17,804 bases of DNA from CAZFCK01 sp964517355. Its GTDB lineage: Bacteria > Desulfobacterota > Desulfovibrionia > Desulfovibrionales > Desulfovibrionaceae. How positions within the stretch are numbered: the stretch's first letter is position 1; every line of letters begins with the position of its first letter. Where the stretch lies: contig CAZFCK010000092.1 in the NCBI GenBank assembly GCA_964517355.1, forward strand, positions 1 through 17,804, in the 5' to 3' direction. The translations under genes and the position numbers were made by a program. The notes under the pieces were generated by a model. It was not told the origin of the DNA. It saw nothing but the letters and a program-made list of their open reading frames with translations, and did no database searches. Below are positions 1 to 8,183 of this stretch, in pieces.

Positions 1-27
1 TAAACTTTGAAAAAGTTGAAAGGCTCT

Positions 28-53
28 GCAAAGATTTGCTTGCAAATCTTTGC
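28..53. repeat. 26-bp near-perfect palindrome upstream of cheW
   Basis: Two 12-base arms beginning GCAAAGATTTGC are inverted around a central TT, so only the two middle bases break the symmetry. No T-run follows, so it does not read as an ordinary terminator. It could be an operator for the downstream cheW gene, or part of an intergenic repeat. The function is unknown. Confidence 0.6.
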
Positions 54-56
54 CGT

Positions 57-101
57 GAAATGATTGTAGGCGGGCTTTGCCCGCCGTTAAGCGATCATTT
101 C
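57..101. repeat. Nested inverted repeat (hairpin within a hairpin) upstream of cheW
   Basis: An inner stem pairs GGCGGGC (69-75) with GCCCGCC (79-85) around a TTT loop. An outer pair, GAAATGAT (57-64) with ATCATTTC (94-101), encloses it. There is no downstream T-run. It lies 34 bp before the cheW start, so it may end the transcript of a gene lying left of the window or form part of the cheW leader. Only the symmetry is directly seen. Confidence 0.55.
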
Positions 102-134
102 AAGCGTTAACTGCTCTAAGAAGCGGAGACCAAC

Positions 135-641
135 ATGGCCGACACTATCAACAAATACTTGACGTTCACACTGGACAACGACTTCTTCGCCCTGGACATC
201 ACGTCCGTGCGCGAAGTCCAGGACGTGAGCGAAATAACACGGATCCCGGAATCCCCCCCATACATGAAGGGCGTGGTAAACCTGCGTGGTAATGCGGTCC
301 CCGTGATGGACGTGAAAATGAAATTCGGCATGGAGCCGACCGAAAACAGCATCAACACTCGCATCATTATCTTGGAGCTCAACCGCGATGATGACAGCGA
401 GCGGCTCGTGGGAGCCCTGGCGGATTCCGTGAAGGAAGTGTTGGAAATTGGCGCCTCGGAAATCAACCCCGCTCCAAATATGGATACCATGGTCCATCCC
501 GATTACATCATGGGCATCGCGCGCAAGGCCGGAAGATTTATAGTGCTGCTGGACTTAATCAAGGTGTTTGACGCCAACAAACTTGGCATATTCGGAAACG
601 ATAATGTCATAGAATCCACAGCTCCCGAAACTGCCCCCTAA
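135..641 (+). CDS. cheW: CheW-family chemotaxis coupling protein
   Basis: This 168-aa protein consists of one CheW domain, close to the normal length of the family. CheW proteins form the cytoplasmic bridge between chemoreceptors and the kinase CheA. The recognisable features are the N-terminal strand with FFALDITSVREV (about 17-28), the segment PPYMKGVVNLRG (41-52) followed by AVPVMDV, and the C-terminal IMGIARKAGRFIVLLDL (about 125-141). The start is supported by GGAG at 125-128, six bases before the ATG. It is monocistronic here: palindromic DNA lies upstream and a strong terminator directly downstream. No cheA or receptor gene is visible in the window, so its partners are unknown. The last 10-15 residues are low-complexity and not part of the domain. 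Confidence 0.93.
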   Translation: MADTINKYLTFTLDNDFFALDITSVREVQDVSEITRIPESPPYMKGVVNLRGNAVPVMDVKMKFGMEPTENSINTRIIILELNRDDDSERLVGALADSVKEVLEIGASEINPAPNMDTMVHPDYIMGIARKAGRFIVLLDLIKVFDANKLGIFGNDNVIESTAPETAP

Positions 642-648
642 AACTGAC

Positions 649-690
649 AAAAACGATCAAGCACCCTGCTCCGGGTGCTTGATCGTTTTT
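649..690. terminator. Strong intrinsic terminator between cheW and the minus-strand genes
   Basis: An 18-bp perfect stem (649-666 with 673-690) surrounds the six-base loop TGCTCC. The stem ends in a run of T on the plus strand and, by symmetry, on the minus strand, so it can work in both directions. It sits eight bases after the cheW stop and also lies downstream of the minus-strand material at 717-3696. Confidence 0.9.
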
Positions 691-716
691 GATGGCCCCT
701 GATAGCACAGTACGGC

Positions 717-833
717 CTACCATTTTGGATACATGCGCTTTAGTTTGATGCGCTCATCCCTTGTTGCGAATCTCCAGTCCACATTGATTTGACGTACCAG
801 CTTGCGCTTCCTGGCGTTCCACACAAAACAGGA
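717..833 (-). pseudogene. Possible remnant: C-terminal tail of an IS630-type transposase
   Basis: Read on the minus strand, the last 35 or so codons before the stop at 717-719 spell a tail containing VDWRF, RIKLKRMYP and a basic stretch KRKLVRQ. From memory this resembles the conserved end of IS630-family transposases (W-x-F-T-T-x-D-A-R-I-K-L-x-x-L-Y-P). The frame stays open upstream into the 3' end of the histidine kinase gene, but that part has no recognisable transposase residues and no good start, so this reads as a truncated relic rather than a functional gene. The alternative is a small unrelated hypothetical protein of about 80 residues. No terminal inverted repeats were found. The rest of 642-972 holds only the terminator and nothing else I can name. 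Confidence 0.3.
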
Positions 834-972
834 ATGCAGGCGATGCACTTCCCCCATGGCCGTTGCAGCCACCACCCGCACTCCGCTGTGCACCAGGCGA
901 AGCTCAAGGATGCGCAACCGGGCCAGAGCGTCGAAACAGCATAGGAACGCCGTAATCCGAATGGTGCATCGT

Positions 973-3696
973 TCAACAGGTACTCTCCCGGTGGACGGGG
1001 AGAGTGAAGTAAAATGTACTGCCTTTTCCCAACTCGCTCTCGACCCAAATATTGCCCCCGTAATGCTCAACGATCTGATGGCAAATGGCTAATCCAAGGC
1101 CGGTGCCCTTTGTCCCCTTTCTTATGGTATCACCTTGTTTTGCTTGGTAGAATTTTTGAAAAATAGGCACAATATCCTTCTTGTCTATGCCAATGCCCGT
1201 ATCCGAAACAGAAAACTTCAATATGTCGAAGGGCTGCACCGTTACCTGCAGCGTAATCTCGCCACGTTCGGTAAACCTGATGGCATTGCTGATAATGTTG
1301 ATAAGCACTTGCTCCAACCGGTCGGGATCAATCCAAAGAGCCGGAAGCGAATCGGGAATAAGCGTAACGAATTTTACGTCCGGTTTGTTTTCAAAATAGC
1401 CGTGCGCCACACTTACGATATGCTCAAGAAGAGTGTTGGTGGCAATGAAGTGATTTTGCCATTGCAGACGCCCGGATTCGATTTTTGCGAGATCCAGAAA
1501 ATCACCGATCAAGCGGTTCAACCGTTCGCCTTCGCGTTTGATGATTTCCAAATTATCCAGGAGTTGACTGCCTTTTGAAGACAACTTGACATCGTCTTCC
1601 GCGAATTGAAAAAAATATTTTGTAAAATCCTTACTGACAAGGCGGGCAAACCCCAGGATCGACGTCAAAGGGGAGCGGATTTCATGGGACACTGCGGAAA
1701 CAAAGCCCGATTTGAGTTCGTCAAGCTCTTTCAGTCTATCGTTCGCGCATTGCAGTTCTTCGGCTTTTTGTTCCAACTCTTTTGTCCGCTCTTTGACCTT
1801 CGCTTCAAGATTTTGATTTAATTCGATCAAAGCCAGGCGTGTTTCTTTCAATTGGGTGATATCGCGTCCAACGACAACGAGAGCGCGCCGGGTGGTATCC
1901 TGGTGGAAAAGAGGAATTTTAAAAATGTCGAACGTCTTACAGTCGCCGTCTGGGCGCGTGATCACTTCCTCGCTTCGTTGCGCGGACCGGCATTGCCAAG
2001 CAACCTCATCTGTATTCGCGCAGGTATGGAATACATCGTGGAAAAAAGAATTTTCTTCTGCCAATTCCAAGTCGGTTTTTCCCCGCCAATCGAGATTGCC
2101 GAGGTCGAAAAGCCAGTTCGTAAAATTATTGATCACACGCCATTTACCATGGCCATCTTTGAAACAAACCAAATCCGGCATTGCGTTGATCAATGTGCGG
2201 AGTCGCTCCTCGCTGTCGCGTAACGCGCGTTCAACTTCCTTCCATTCCGTAATATCGAGGGTAAAGCCCTCAAAATGCGATATGGAAGCATCTTGCTCCA
2301 CCACACGCATGCTCATCAACGCCCAAGTGACCGATCCATCCTTTTTCCTGCGCTGCACCTCTCTGTTGGTAAATTTCCCGTTCTTGATAAGGAGATCCAC
2401 GATGTCATTCCATTCGGCCGGATTTAAGAGAGTCTGCTCCGGCAAGGACTTGACGTCGGTTAAAAAATCATCCGCCGAACTGTAGCCAAGATTATTCGCC
2501 AGCGCCATGTTCACGCTCAGATACTTCCCTTCCTTTGTACAGAGAAAGATGCCGACTGGTGAAAGAGAATAAAGATTTTGCAAACGCTCTTCACTGGCCA
2601 GCAACGCATCCTCAACCTGTATTCTTTCCGTAATATCATTATAGATGATAATCGTATGGTTGCCAATTTTTGAGCAAGTAGACAGCACAACTTTTCGACT
2701 TCCGTCGCTACACTTTATGTAGTATTCTTCATTTGCCTTATCACTACATAAATCATAACAAGTACTATTATTCATGCACTCGTTATAGTCTTTAACCTTA
2801 CAACAACAAGGAGTGTTCACTGCCAGCCATTCATCAACTGTTCGGATATCATCCTTGGAATACCCAAATGTATTTTCAAAATGGCAATTCATCGTTTCCA
2901 CATTATTTTCAGCGTTGAATATTATAATCGGAACTGGCATTTGCATAACAAGATCCCGAAAATGCTGTTCACTTTTTCGTAAGGCGTCCGTTGTCAGGCG
3001 AAACTCCCTAATAATGCCGCCGAGCATGAGATTCTTTGTGCTCAGGCTGGATATAAGGGCCGTCATCCTGACCAAAAAATCCATCAAATTGTGTACGTTC
3101 TCCTTTTTCAGGCGCGGAACCCGCTGCAACGCGGCCAGGTACGCCTCTCGATCAAATCCGTATTTGTCGGCCCGCCGGATAAACGCCTCGATATCCACCT
3201 CATCGTCCTCGTAAAAGAACTGCCCCGTGAAGATGTTTCCCAAGTGCATTCCATTGATATATATCGGCGTTGCCACATCCCAGAGCATGTTGTGGCATCT
3301 GTAGTTGATGTATTCTCCCTGCTTTACGTTTTGCGACAAGTAAAGATCGCTTTTTTTGCAGAAGTCAGCAGTATTTGGATTCTTTCGATGAAAATTCACA
3401 CAGATGTCCTGCCATCCGGAAGCTGCGAGAACAGTGCCTTCGATATCCACAATTGCAAACACAGCGCCGGTAATCTTTTGAAAAGCATCCATTATCCCCT
3501 GTATTTGCTCAACATCCACAATGTGTTTCAACTTAATGGCTTCATCTTCACCCGACGCATTGATGCAAAGAGACTCTGCATTCTTTCCTGACAACTCGTT
3601 AGGACGTGTCGTGGCTTCGAGTTCCGCTATACGCCGGTAAGCGGCCTGAAGTTCACGGATCAACTCGTGCTTTGTTCTCTTTTCGAAATTGTTCAT
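973..3696 (-). CDS. PocR-PAS-PAS-PAS sensor histidine kinase
   Basis: This 907-aa kinase has no obvious membrane segment and is probably cytoplasmic. In order it has a short N-terminal coiled coil (about 1-30), a PocR-type ligand-sensing domain (about 55-225), three PAS domains (about 240-360, 365-490 and 495-620), a coiled-coil linker (620-665), HisKA with SAVSHEIRSPLTS (phospho-acceptor His671) and HATPase_c. The HATPase shows an N box at NIISNAIRF (N804), G1 DTGIG (832-836) and G2 GTGLGLA (864-870). There is no receiver domain. PocR domains in other proteins sense small organic ligands such as propanediol, but the ligand here is unknown. The first PAS carries a cysteine-rich stretch (C297-C299, C307, C313, C317, C329). 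An AAGGA sequence lies about eight bases before the start. No response regulator is adjacent on this strand, so it is an orphan kinase by position. It may share the NtrC-type regulator encoded at 6655. Confidence 0.93.
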   Translation of the reverse strand: MNNFEKRTKHELIRELQAAYRRIAELEATTRPNELSGKNAESLCINASGEDEAIKLKHIVDVEQIQGIMDAFQKITGAVFAIVDIEGTVLAASGWQDICVNFHRKNPNTADFCKKSDLYLSQNVKQGEYINYRCHNMLWDVATPIYINGMHLGNIFTGQFFYEDDEVDIEAFIRRADKYGFDREAYLAALQRVPRLKKENVHNLMDFLVRMTALISSLSTKNLMLGGIIREFRLTTDALRKSEQHFRDLVMQMPVPIIIFNAENNVETMNCHFENTFGYSKDDIRTVDEWLAVNTPCCCKVKDYNECMNNSTCYDLCSDKANEEYYIKCSDGSRKVVLSTCSKIGNHTIIIYNDITERIQVEDALLASEERLQNLYSLSPVGIFLCTKEGKYLSVNMALANNLGYSSADDFLTDVKSLPEQTLLNPAEWNDIVDLLIKNGKFTNREVQRRKKDGSVTWALMSMRVVEQDASISHFEGFTLDITEWKEVERALRDSEERLRTLINAMPDLVCFKDGHGKWRVINNFTNWLFDLGNLDWRGKTDLELAEENSFFHDVFHTCANTDEVAWQCRSAQRSEEVITRPDGDCKTFDIFKIPLFHQDTTRRALVVVGRDITQLKETRLALIELNQNLEAKVKERTKELEQKAEELQCANDRLKELDELKSGFVSAVSHEIRSPLTSILGFARLVSKDFTKYFFQFAEDDVKLSSKGSQLLDNLEIIKREGERLNRLIGDFLDLAKIESGRLQWQNHFIATNTLLEHIVSVAHGYFENKPDVKFVTLIPDSLPALWIDPDRLEQVLINIISNAIRFTERGEITLQVTVQPFDILKFSVSDTGIGIDKKDIVPIFQKFYQAKQGDTIRKGTKGTGLGLAICHQIVEHYGGNIWVESELGKGSTFYFTLPVHRESTC

Positions 3697-4518
3697 ACGG
3701 AATCCTTGAAACGCATGCTCCTGATGCCCCGCTGCTCACTACGTGTTGACGCAGGGGTGAGGACATGTCCGCATCACACCCTGTTTTCTCTCGGACACCT
3801 ATGCCCAAACGCGGCATCTTTTCCCGACTGCCGCCCCGAACCATAGCGCCTATGGGGCCTCATCTTTCTTCGCCACACTATCTTGTGCCATTAACGCGGG
3901 GCATTGTATAGCTTTTATCAAAATCAAACCGCTCGAAAGTGGCCTTCGCCATCAGCAGGCTGAAAGGCCACCCGCGGTTAGCCCTGAGGCCCCACACCCA
4001 TCCCGGCTTGGAAAAGGCGTTTCTATCTGAAAACAGCTGCCGCCACCGCATAACGCGCAGATCCTCAAAGGCTCCGCGCAATCGGCTTCCACAATCCAGA
4101 AACATTCTACAATATAACGTTACAAGGTGATTTTTATTGACACGTTGCGGCGATACGCTTGTATCGAATAATAAAACTTGCCAATTGCTCCTCAGAACGC
4201 TTACCATTTTGTGCGGCAGGGTCGTACCCGGGGATTCCGGCTTGTGGGGCCTGGAATCTCTCGTGTTTATTCATGGTTGTGCCGAAGCGGCGTTCGGATG
4301 ATACGGCATACATGCGTCACGGATGCGCAAGGCCCGCTTTGATGCCGATACGAAGCATTCTTTCCTACACCCGGGCCGACACCCGGATGCTCTCCGGATG
4401 TGTTTCGCCGGGCGCCGGACAATGTTTCGCCGCCGTCGGCCGCCACGCCAAAAGCGTCTGACCTCGATTTCTTTTACAGCATGTTGCTGATCGCAAAGGA
4501 TGTATGACGGAGTGTGCG
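3697..4518. other. 820-bp intergenic region between divergent kinase genes
   Basis: No convincing gene is seen. Several small structures are present: CCATAG-CGC-CTATGG (3841-3855), GTGGCCTT (3939-3946) inverted to AAGGCCAC (3964-3971), the palindrome TAACGTTA (4115-4122), a TTGACA hexamer at 4137 with an adjacent hairpin, an imperfect 9-bp stem at 4379-4401, and TGTTTCGCCG repeated at 4401 and 4423. It must hold the promoters of both flanking kinase genes and is unusually long for that. A minus-strand open frame of about 109 codons (3878-4207) crosses it but shows no family signature. Confidence 0.5.
4137..4167 (+). promoter_or_regulatory. Candidate promoter/operator with overlapping hairpin
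   Basis: A perfect TTGACA (4137-4142) is followed by the inverted repeat CGATAC-GCTT-GTATCG (4151-4166). The palindrome TAACGTTA lies 14 bp upstream. No good -10 hexamer occurs at the right spacing, and the site is about 375 bp before the kinase start, so this is a weak call. The hairpin could be an operator. Confidence 0.2.
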
Positions 4519-6639
4519 ATGACAAGCCAAAATGAACTTGTGGAAGGGATGGACCTCTATACGTGTGACGACGTCTCAACACTGCGAAGCATCATCCAGA
4601 ATCAAGAGGCGACCATAAAACGCCTCAATGACAGGATTGAAAAATACGAGGCCATCTTTCAAGGATTTTCCGATGCAATCGTATTAATTGATGATAAAGT
4701 CACGGAATGCAACAAAAACGCATGTCATCTCTGGAAATGCGGCGTTGACGACATAATCGGTTTTTTTCCAAGCGACTTCGCCCCCCTCACCCAACCGTGC
4801 GGTGATAGTTCGTTCAGTCTTGCGCAGCAAAAAATTAACGAAGCCTTTAAGGGTAATATTCAAAAATTCGAATGGAAAGACATACGACGTGACGGAATCC
4901 ATATTGATACCGAAGTCACTCTTAACAATATCCAAGTGAGCGGCAAGCAATATGTCCTTGCCACATTCCGCGATATTACGGATGCGAAAACAAAGGAAAA
5001 TGAAAAGCAGGCCCTCCTGCATATGATGGAAAGAATCATTGAGGACCGAACAAAATCGCTTCAGGAATACAATGCGTCCTTAAATGAAGAAATCGCGCGC
5101 CGATTGCGCATTGAAAAGGATCTTGAACACGCCTACCTGGAGTTGAAACAAATCTTCAACACCTCTGGCGACGGGATTCTGGTTATCGATACGGACAGAA
5201 ACATCGTGCGGGCGAACAAGGCCTTTCTTGAACTGGTTGAAAAGGACATGGACGAGGTCACCGGTTCAAAATGCTTCAATATTTTTCCTTGCAGACAAAA
5301 ATGTACGGATCACTGCATCATTCAGGAAATCGTGCTGGGAACACAGCAAACGGACTTTGAAAAGGAATTTGTCTCCGAATCCGGAGAATGCAAATCCTGC
5401 CTGGTCAAAGCGGCCGTGCTCCGCAACTCCACCGGCGAAGTGCTTGGAATCGTCAAGAACTATAAAGATTTGACCAACTACCGGCGCTGGGTGGACATGC
5501 TCAAGGATTCCGAGGAGTTCCACCGCATCACCCTGGCCAGCATTTCCGACGCGATCTTTCTCACCGACGACGCGGGCAGTTTCATCTTCATCAGCTGCAA
5601 TGTGATCAATATCTTCGGCTACGACAAAGACGAGGTGCCAATCCGTTTTAAAACCATTTTCGAACTCGTGGGCTGCGGCTTCTACTCACCGCAACAACTT
5701 CACAAAGCTCACGAGATCAACAACATTGAAGTCGAAATAACTGACAAATCGCACAAAAAGCATGTTCTTATCGCGAACATAAAAAAGGCGTACATCCGTT
5801 CGGCAACAACCCTTATCGCGTTCAGGGACATTACGGAACGCAAGGATGCCGAGGAAAAAGCCAAAATCGAATACGAGCAGCTCGTTCAGGCCGGTAAAAT
5901 GGTCACCTTGGGAATCCTCGTCTCCGGCGTCGCGCACGAAATCAACAACCCCAACAACTCCATCATGCTCAATATTCCGTTGCTCTCCAGATTGTGGGGC
6001 GACGCCAAAACGATTCTCGACCAATACATGGCTGAAAACGGCGATTTCATGATCGGCAACTTGCGCTACTCCTATGTGCGCGAGCGCGTTCCCGAACTCT
6101 TCTCGGGCATCTCAACCTCGAGCAAGCGCATCAAACGCATTGTCCAGGATCTCAAAAACTACGCGAGGCAGGGATCTTCCGTGCTCAACGAAATCATCGA
6201 CATCAACGGCGTTCTCCAGGCCGCCGTGGTCCTGCTCGACAACTTGATCCGCAAAACCACCGACAACCTCCAAATCCGCTATGGTTTGGGGCTCCCCCAT
6301 TTTCAGGGCAACTTCCAAAAAGTGGAACAAGTCATCATCAATCTCATTCAAAACGCCTGCGAATCCCTGAACAACAAGGGCCAGCAAATCAGCATCGTCA
6401 CGGGGTTCGATAAAGAAAATACACGTATCTGGCTGCGCATCACCGACCAGGGCAAGGGCATCCTCCCTGAAGACCTGCCCCACATCATTGATCCTTTTTT
6501 TACGACAAAACGCTCCAGCGGGGGGACCGGGTTGGGACTTTCCATCTCTTCCCGCATCATGAACGAACACGGGGGCGACATGGTTTTCCAGTCCCAACCC
6601 GGAGTTGGGACCACAGTCACTCTCACCTTCCCGGCATAA
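4519..6639 (+). CDS. PAS-domain sensor histidine kinase (NtrB-like), partner of the downstream NtrC-type regulator
   Basis: The protein is 706 aa from this start. An in-frame ATG at 4504 would add five residues, but 4519 has GGAG at 4509-4512 with six-base spacing, while the AGGA before 4504 is only three bases away. In numbering from 4504, PAS1 spans about 45-160 and is followed by a coiled coil (160-212). PAS2 (212-325) carries a cysteine cluster (C257, C263, C267, C271, C296, C299), and PAS3 spans 337-445. The phospho-acceptor His478 lies in VSGVAHEINNPNNS. The HATPase has N613/N617, G1 DQGKG (648-652), FFTTK and G2 GGTGLGL. The HEINNP type of H box is typical of NtrB-like kinases that pair with sigma-54 activators. 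No membrane segment is visible, so it should sense a cytoplasmic signal, possibly redox or metal state through the cysteines. The next gene starts 15 bp downstream. Confidence 0.93.
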   Translation: MTSQNELVEGMDLYTCDDVSTLRSIIQNQEATIKRLNDRIEKYEAIFQGFSDAIVLIDDKVTECNKNACHLWKCGVDDIIGFFPSDFAPLTQPCGDSSFSLAQQKINEAFKGNIQKFEWKDIRRDGIHIDTEVTLNNIQVSGKQYVLATFRDITDAKTKENEKQALLHMMERIIEDRTKSLQEYNASLNEEIARRLRIEKDLEHAYLELKQIFNTSGDGILVIDTDRNIVRANKAFLELVEKDMDEVTGSKCFNIFPCRQKCTDHCIIQEIVLGTQQTDFEKEFVSESGECKSCLVKAAVLRNSTGEVLGIVKNYKDLTNYRRWVDMLKDSEEFHRITLASISDAIFLTDDAGSFIFISCNVINIFGYDKDEVPIRFKTIFELVGCGFYSPQQLHKAHEINNIEVEITDKSHKKHVLIANIKKAYIRSATTLIAFRDITERKDAEEKAKIEYEQLVQAGKMVTLGILVSGVAHEINNPNNSIMLNIPLLSRLWGDAKTILDQYMAENGDFMIGNLRYSYVRERVPELFSGISTSSKRIKRIVQDLKNYARQGSSVLNEIIDINGVLQAAVVLLDNLIRKTTDNLQIRYGLGLPHFQGNFQKVEQVIINLIQNACESLNNKGQQISIVTGFDKENTRIWLRITDQGKGILPEDLPHIIDPFFTTKRSSGGTGLGLSISSRIMNEHGGDMVFQSQPGVGTTVTLTFPA

Positions 6640-6654
6640 AAGAGGTTTTACGGC

Positions 6655-8031
6655 ATGATACAACCCTTTCCCGTTCTCATTGTTGATGACGAAATCGACA
6701 TTTTGAACAGTTTCGACTTGAGCCTGCGCTCTTTCGGCATAGATAACATCATTTGCTGCGCCCGCGCTCAGGAAGCCCTGGACATTCTGGCCCGCTCCAC
6801 GTTGGGCGCCATGATTCTGGACCTAAGCATGCCCGAAGTCAGCGGTTATGAAATCCTGGCGCAAACCAGAGAACTGTATCCCGAGCTGCCCGTGATAGTC
6901 GCCACAGGCATCGAAACCATCGAGTCGGCAGTGGAATGCATGAAACTCGGCGCCCTCGACTATTTGGCGAAGCCTGTCGAGGAAGAACGGCTCATCGCCT
7001 CGGTGCGCACCGCCCTTGAAATGAGCCGGTTGCGCCGTGAAAACACCTCGCTGCGCCAGTGCCTTTCCCTGGACAAGCTGGAACACCCGGAGGCCTTTGC
7101 CCACATCACCACCGCCAGCTTAAAAATGCGCCAACTCTTCCAGTATGTCGAAGCGGTGGGGTGCTCTTCGGAGCCGATTCTCATCTCGGGGGAAACCGGG
7201 GTGGGGAAAGAACTGATGGCCCAGGCCGTGCATAAACTCACCTGCCCCCAGAAACCTTTTGTCGCGGTCAATGTCGCCGGCCTGGACGACATGGTCTTTA
7301 GCGACACCCTGTTCGGACACCGTAAAGGGGCCTTTACCGGCGCCATGAACAACAGGAAGGGGCTTGTGGAGCAAGCTGGCGACGGCGTGCTCTTTCTGGA
7401 TGAAGTCGGCGACCTCAACGAAGCTTCCCAAGTCAAACTGCTCCGCTTGCTGCAAGAGCGGGAATACCTCCCGTTGGGCGCGGACATGCCCCGCCCTGCT
7501 GAGGCCCGCGTCGTGGTCGCCACAAACCGCGATCTCGAGGCGCTTTCGCAAAGCGGGGAATTCCGCAAAGACCTGTATTACCGTCTCTGCACCCACATGG
7601 TCCGCATCCCCCCCCTGCGCGAGCGCAAAGAGGATATTCCGCTTCTGCTCGAACAATTCCTGCAGCAAGCCGCCGCAAACTTCGGCAAGGACGTCCCGAC
7701 TCCGAGCCGCTCCCTGCTGGCGCGGCTCAACAAATACGCTTTTTCCGGAAACGTGCGCGAACTGCGCGCCATTGTCTTCGACGCCATGGGACGCTGGAGC
7801 GGAGGCCCTTTTTCCTGCGCCCCCGAAAACCAACCCCAGGCGCACGCCGATGACGTTGAAACGGATGAGATCATCTTTCCCACGCCATTGCCGACTATCG
7901 AGGAAGCCACGCAAGCGCTTGTGCAGGAGGCCATGCTCCGGGCTGAGGGCAAACAAACCGCCGCCGCCCGCATGCTGGGCATTTCGCAACCCGCTTTAAG
8001 CAAACGCCTTAAAAAAGGTAATGGGGTATAA
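6655..8031 (+). CDS. NtrC-family sigma-54-dependent response regulator
   Basis: This 458-aa protein has the standard three-domain layout. The receiver (about 5-120) has the acidic pair D11/D12, phospho-acceptor D56 in ILDLSMP and K106. The AAA+ domain (about 148-375) has Walker A GETGVGKE (179-186), the sigma-54 contact loop GAFTGA (225-230), Walker B VLFLDE (245-250) and the FSGNVREL segment near 363. The C-terminal Fis-type helix-turn-helix (about 418-454) contains TAAARMLGISQPALSKRLKK. All residues needed for phosphorylation, ATP hydrolysis and sigma-54 activation are present. AGAGG lies nine bases before the ATG, 15 bp after the kinase stop. Two palindromes just downstream, plus a -24/-12 promoter before the hydroxylase operon, make that operon the likely target. 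Confidence 0.95.
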   Translation: MIQPFPVLIVDDEIDILNSFDLSLRSFGIDNIICCARAQEALDILARSTLGAMILDLSMPEVSGYEILAQTRELYPELPVIVATGIETIESAVECMKLGALDYLAKPVEEERLIASVRTALEMSRLRRENTSLRQCLSLDKLEHPEAFAHITTASLKMRQLFQYVEAVGCSSEPILISGETGVGKELMAQAVHKLTCPQKPFVAVNVAGLDDMVFSDTLFGHRKGAFTGAMNNRKGLVEQAGDGVLFLDEVGDLNEASQVKLLRLLQEREYLPLGADMPRPAEARVVVATNRDLEALSQSGEFRKDLYYRLCTHMVRIPPLRERKEDIPLLLEQFLQQAAANFGKDVPTPSRSLLARLNKYAFSGNVRELRAIVFDAMGRWSGGPFSCAPENQPQAHADDVETDEIIFPTPLPTIEEATQALVQEAMLRAEGKQTAAARMLGISQPALSKRLKKGNGV

Positions 8032-8034
8032 CCG
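8023..8034. promoter_or_regulatory. Candidate enhancer site 1 for the NtrC-type regulator
   Basis: GGGGTATAACCG matches the perfect palindrome at 8055 in 10 of 12 positions. It overlaps the last codons of the regulator gene. Its centre lies 32 bp from the centre of site 2, about three helical turns, so the two sites face the same side of the DNA, as is usual for paired NtrC-type dimers. Confidence 0.5.
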
Positions 8035-8054
8035 TTGGCATAGACGGCATCCAT

Positions 8055-8066
8055 CGGTTATAACCG
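8055..8066. promoter_or_regulatory. Candidate enhancer site 2 for the NtrC-type regulator
   Basis: CGGTTATAACCG is a perfect 12-bp palindrome. It lies about 140 bp upstream of the -24 element at 8204, within the usual range for sigma-54 enhancers. Binding by the regulator encoded at 6655 is inferred from position and symmetry. Confidence 0.6.
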
Positions 8067-8119
8067 GCTATCTATCCTTTTTATCAATACAAATCTCGAC
8101 TACATATTTTTCCTCCCCG

Positions 8120-8157
8120 AACAGGCCATAACAAAAGTTATGGCCTGTTTTCGTTTC
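8120..8157 (+). terminator. Intrinsic terminator of the kinase-regulator operon
   Basis: A 13-bp perfect stem (8120-8132 with 8137-8149) has an AAAA loop and is followed by TTCGTTTC. It lies 89 bp after the regulator stop, between the enhancer sites and the next promoter, so it insulates the hydroxylase operon from read-through. Confidence 0.8.
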
Positions 8158-8183
8158 ATTCAAATTTATCGTTAAAATAAAGG

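Noticed and set aside
3903..3931. Sigma-70 promoter for the minus-strand PocR kinase
   Set aside because: The minus strand has TACAAT at 3903-3908, but no acceptable -35 hexamer occurs at 16-18 bp spacing.
3878..4207. Small minus-strand gene of about 109 codons
   Set aside because: No ribosome-binding sequence, no recognised family and no operon partner. It is kept only as a note in the intergenic region.
7120..7989. A 289-codon open frame antisense to the response regulator gene
   Set aside because: The sense strand encodes an intact receiver, AAA+ and helix-turn-helix protein, and the antisense product shows no domain signature.
8082..8094. IHF site between the enhancer palindromes and the sigma-54 promoter
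   Set aside because: TATCAATACAAAT matches the WATCAA half but not the TTR half of the consensus, so it is too weak to list.
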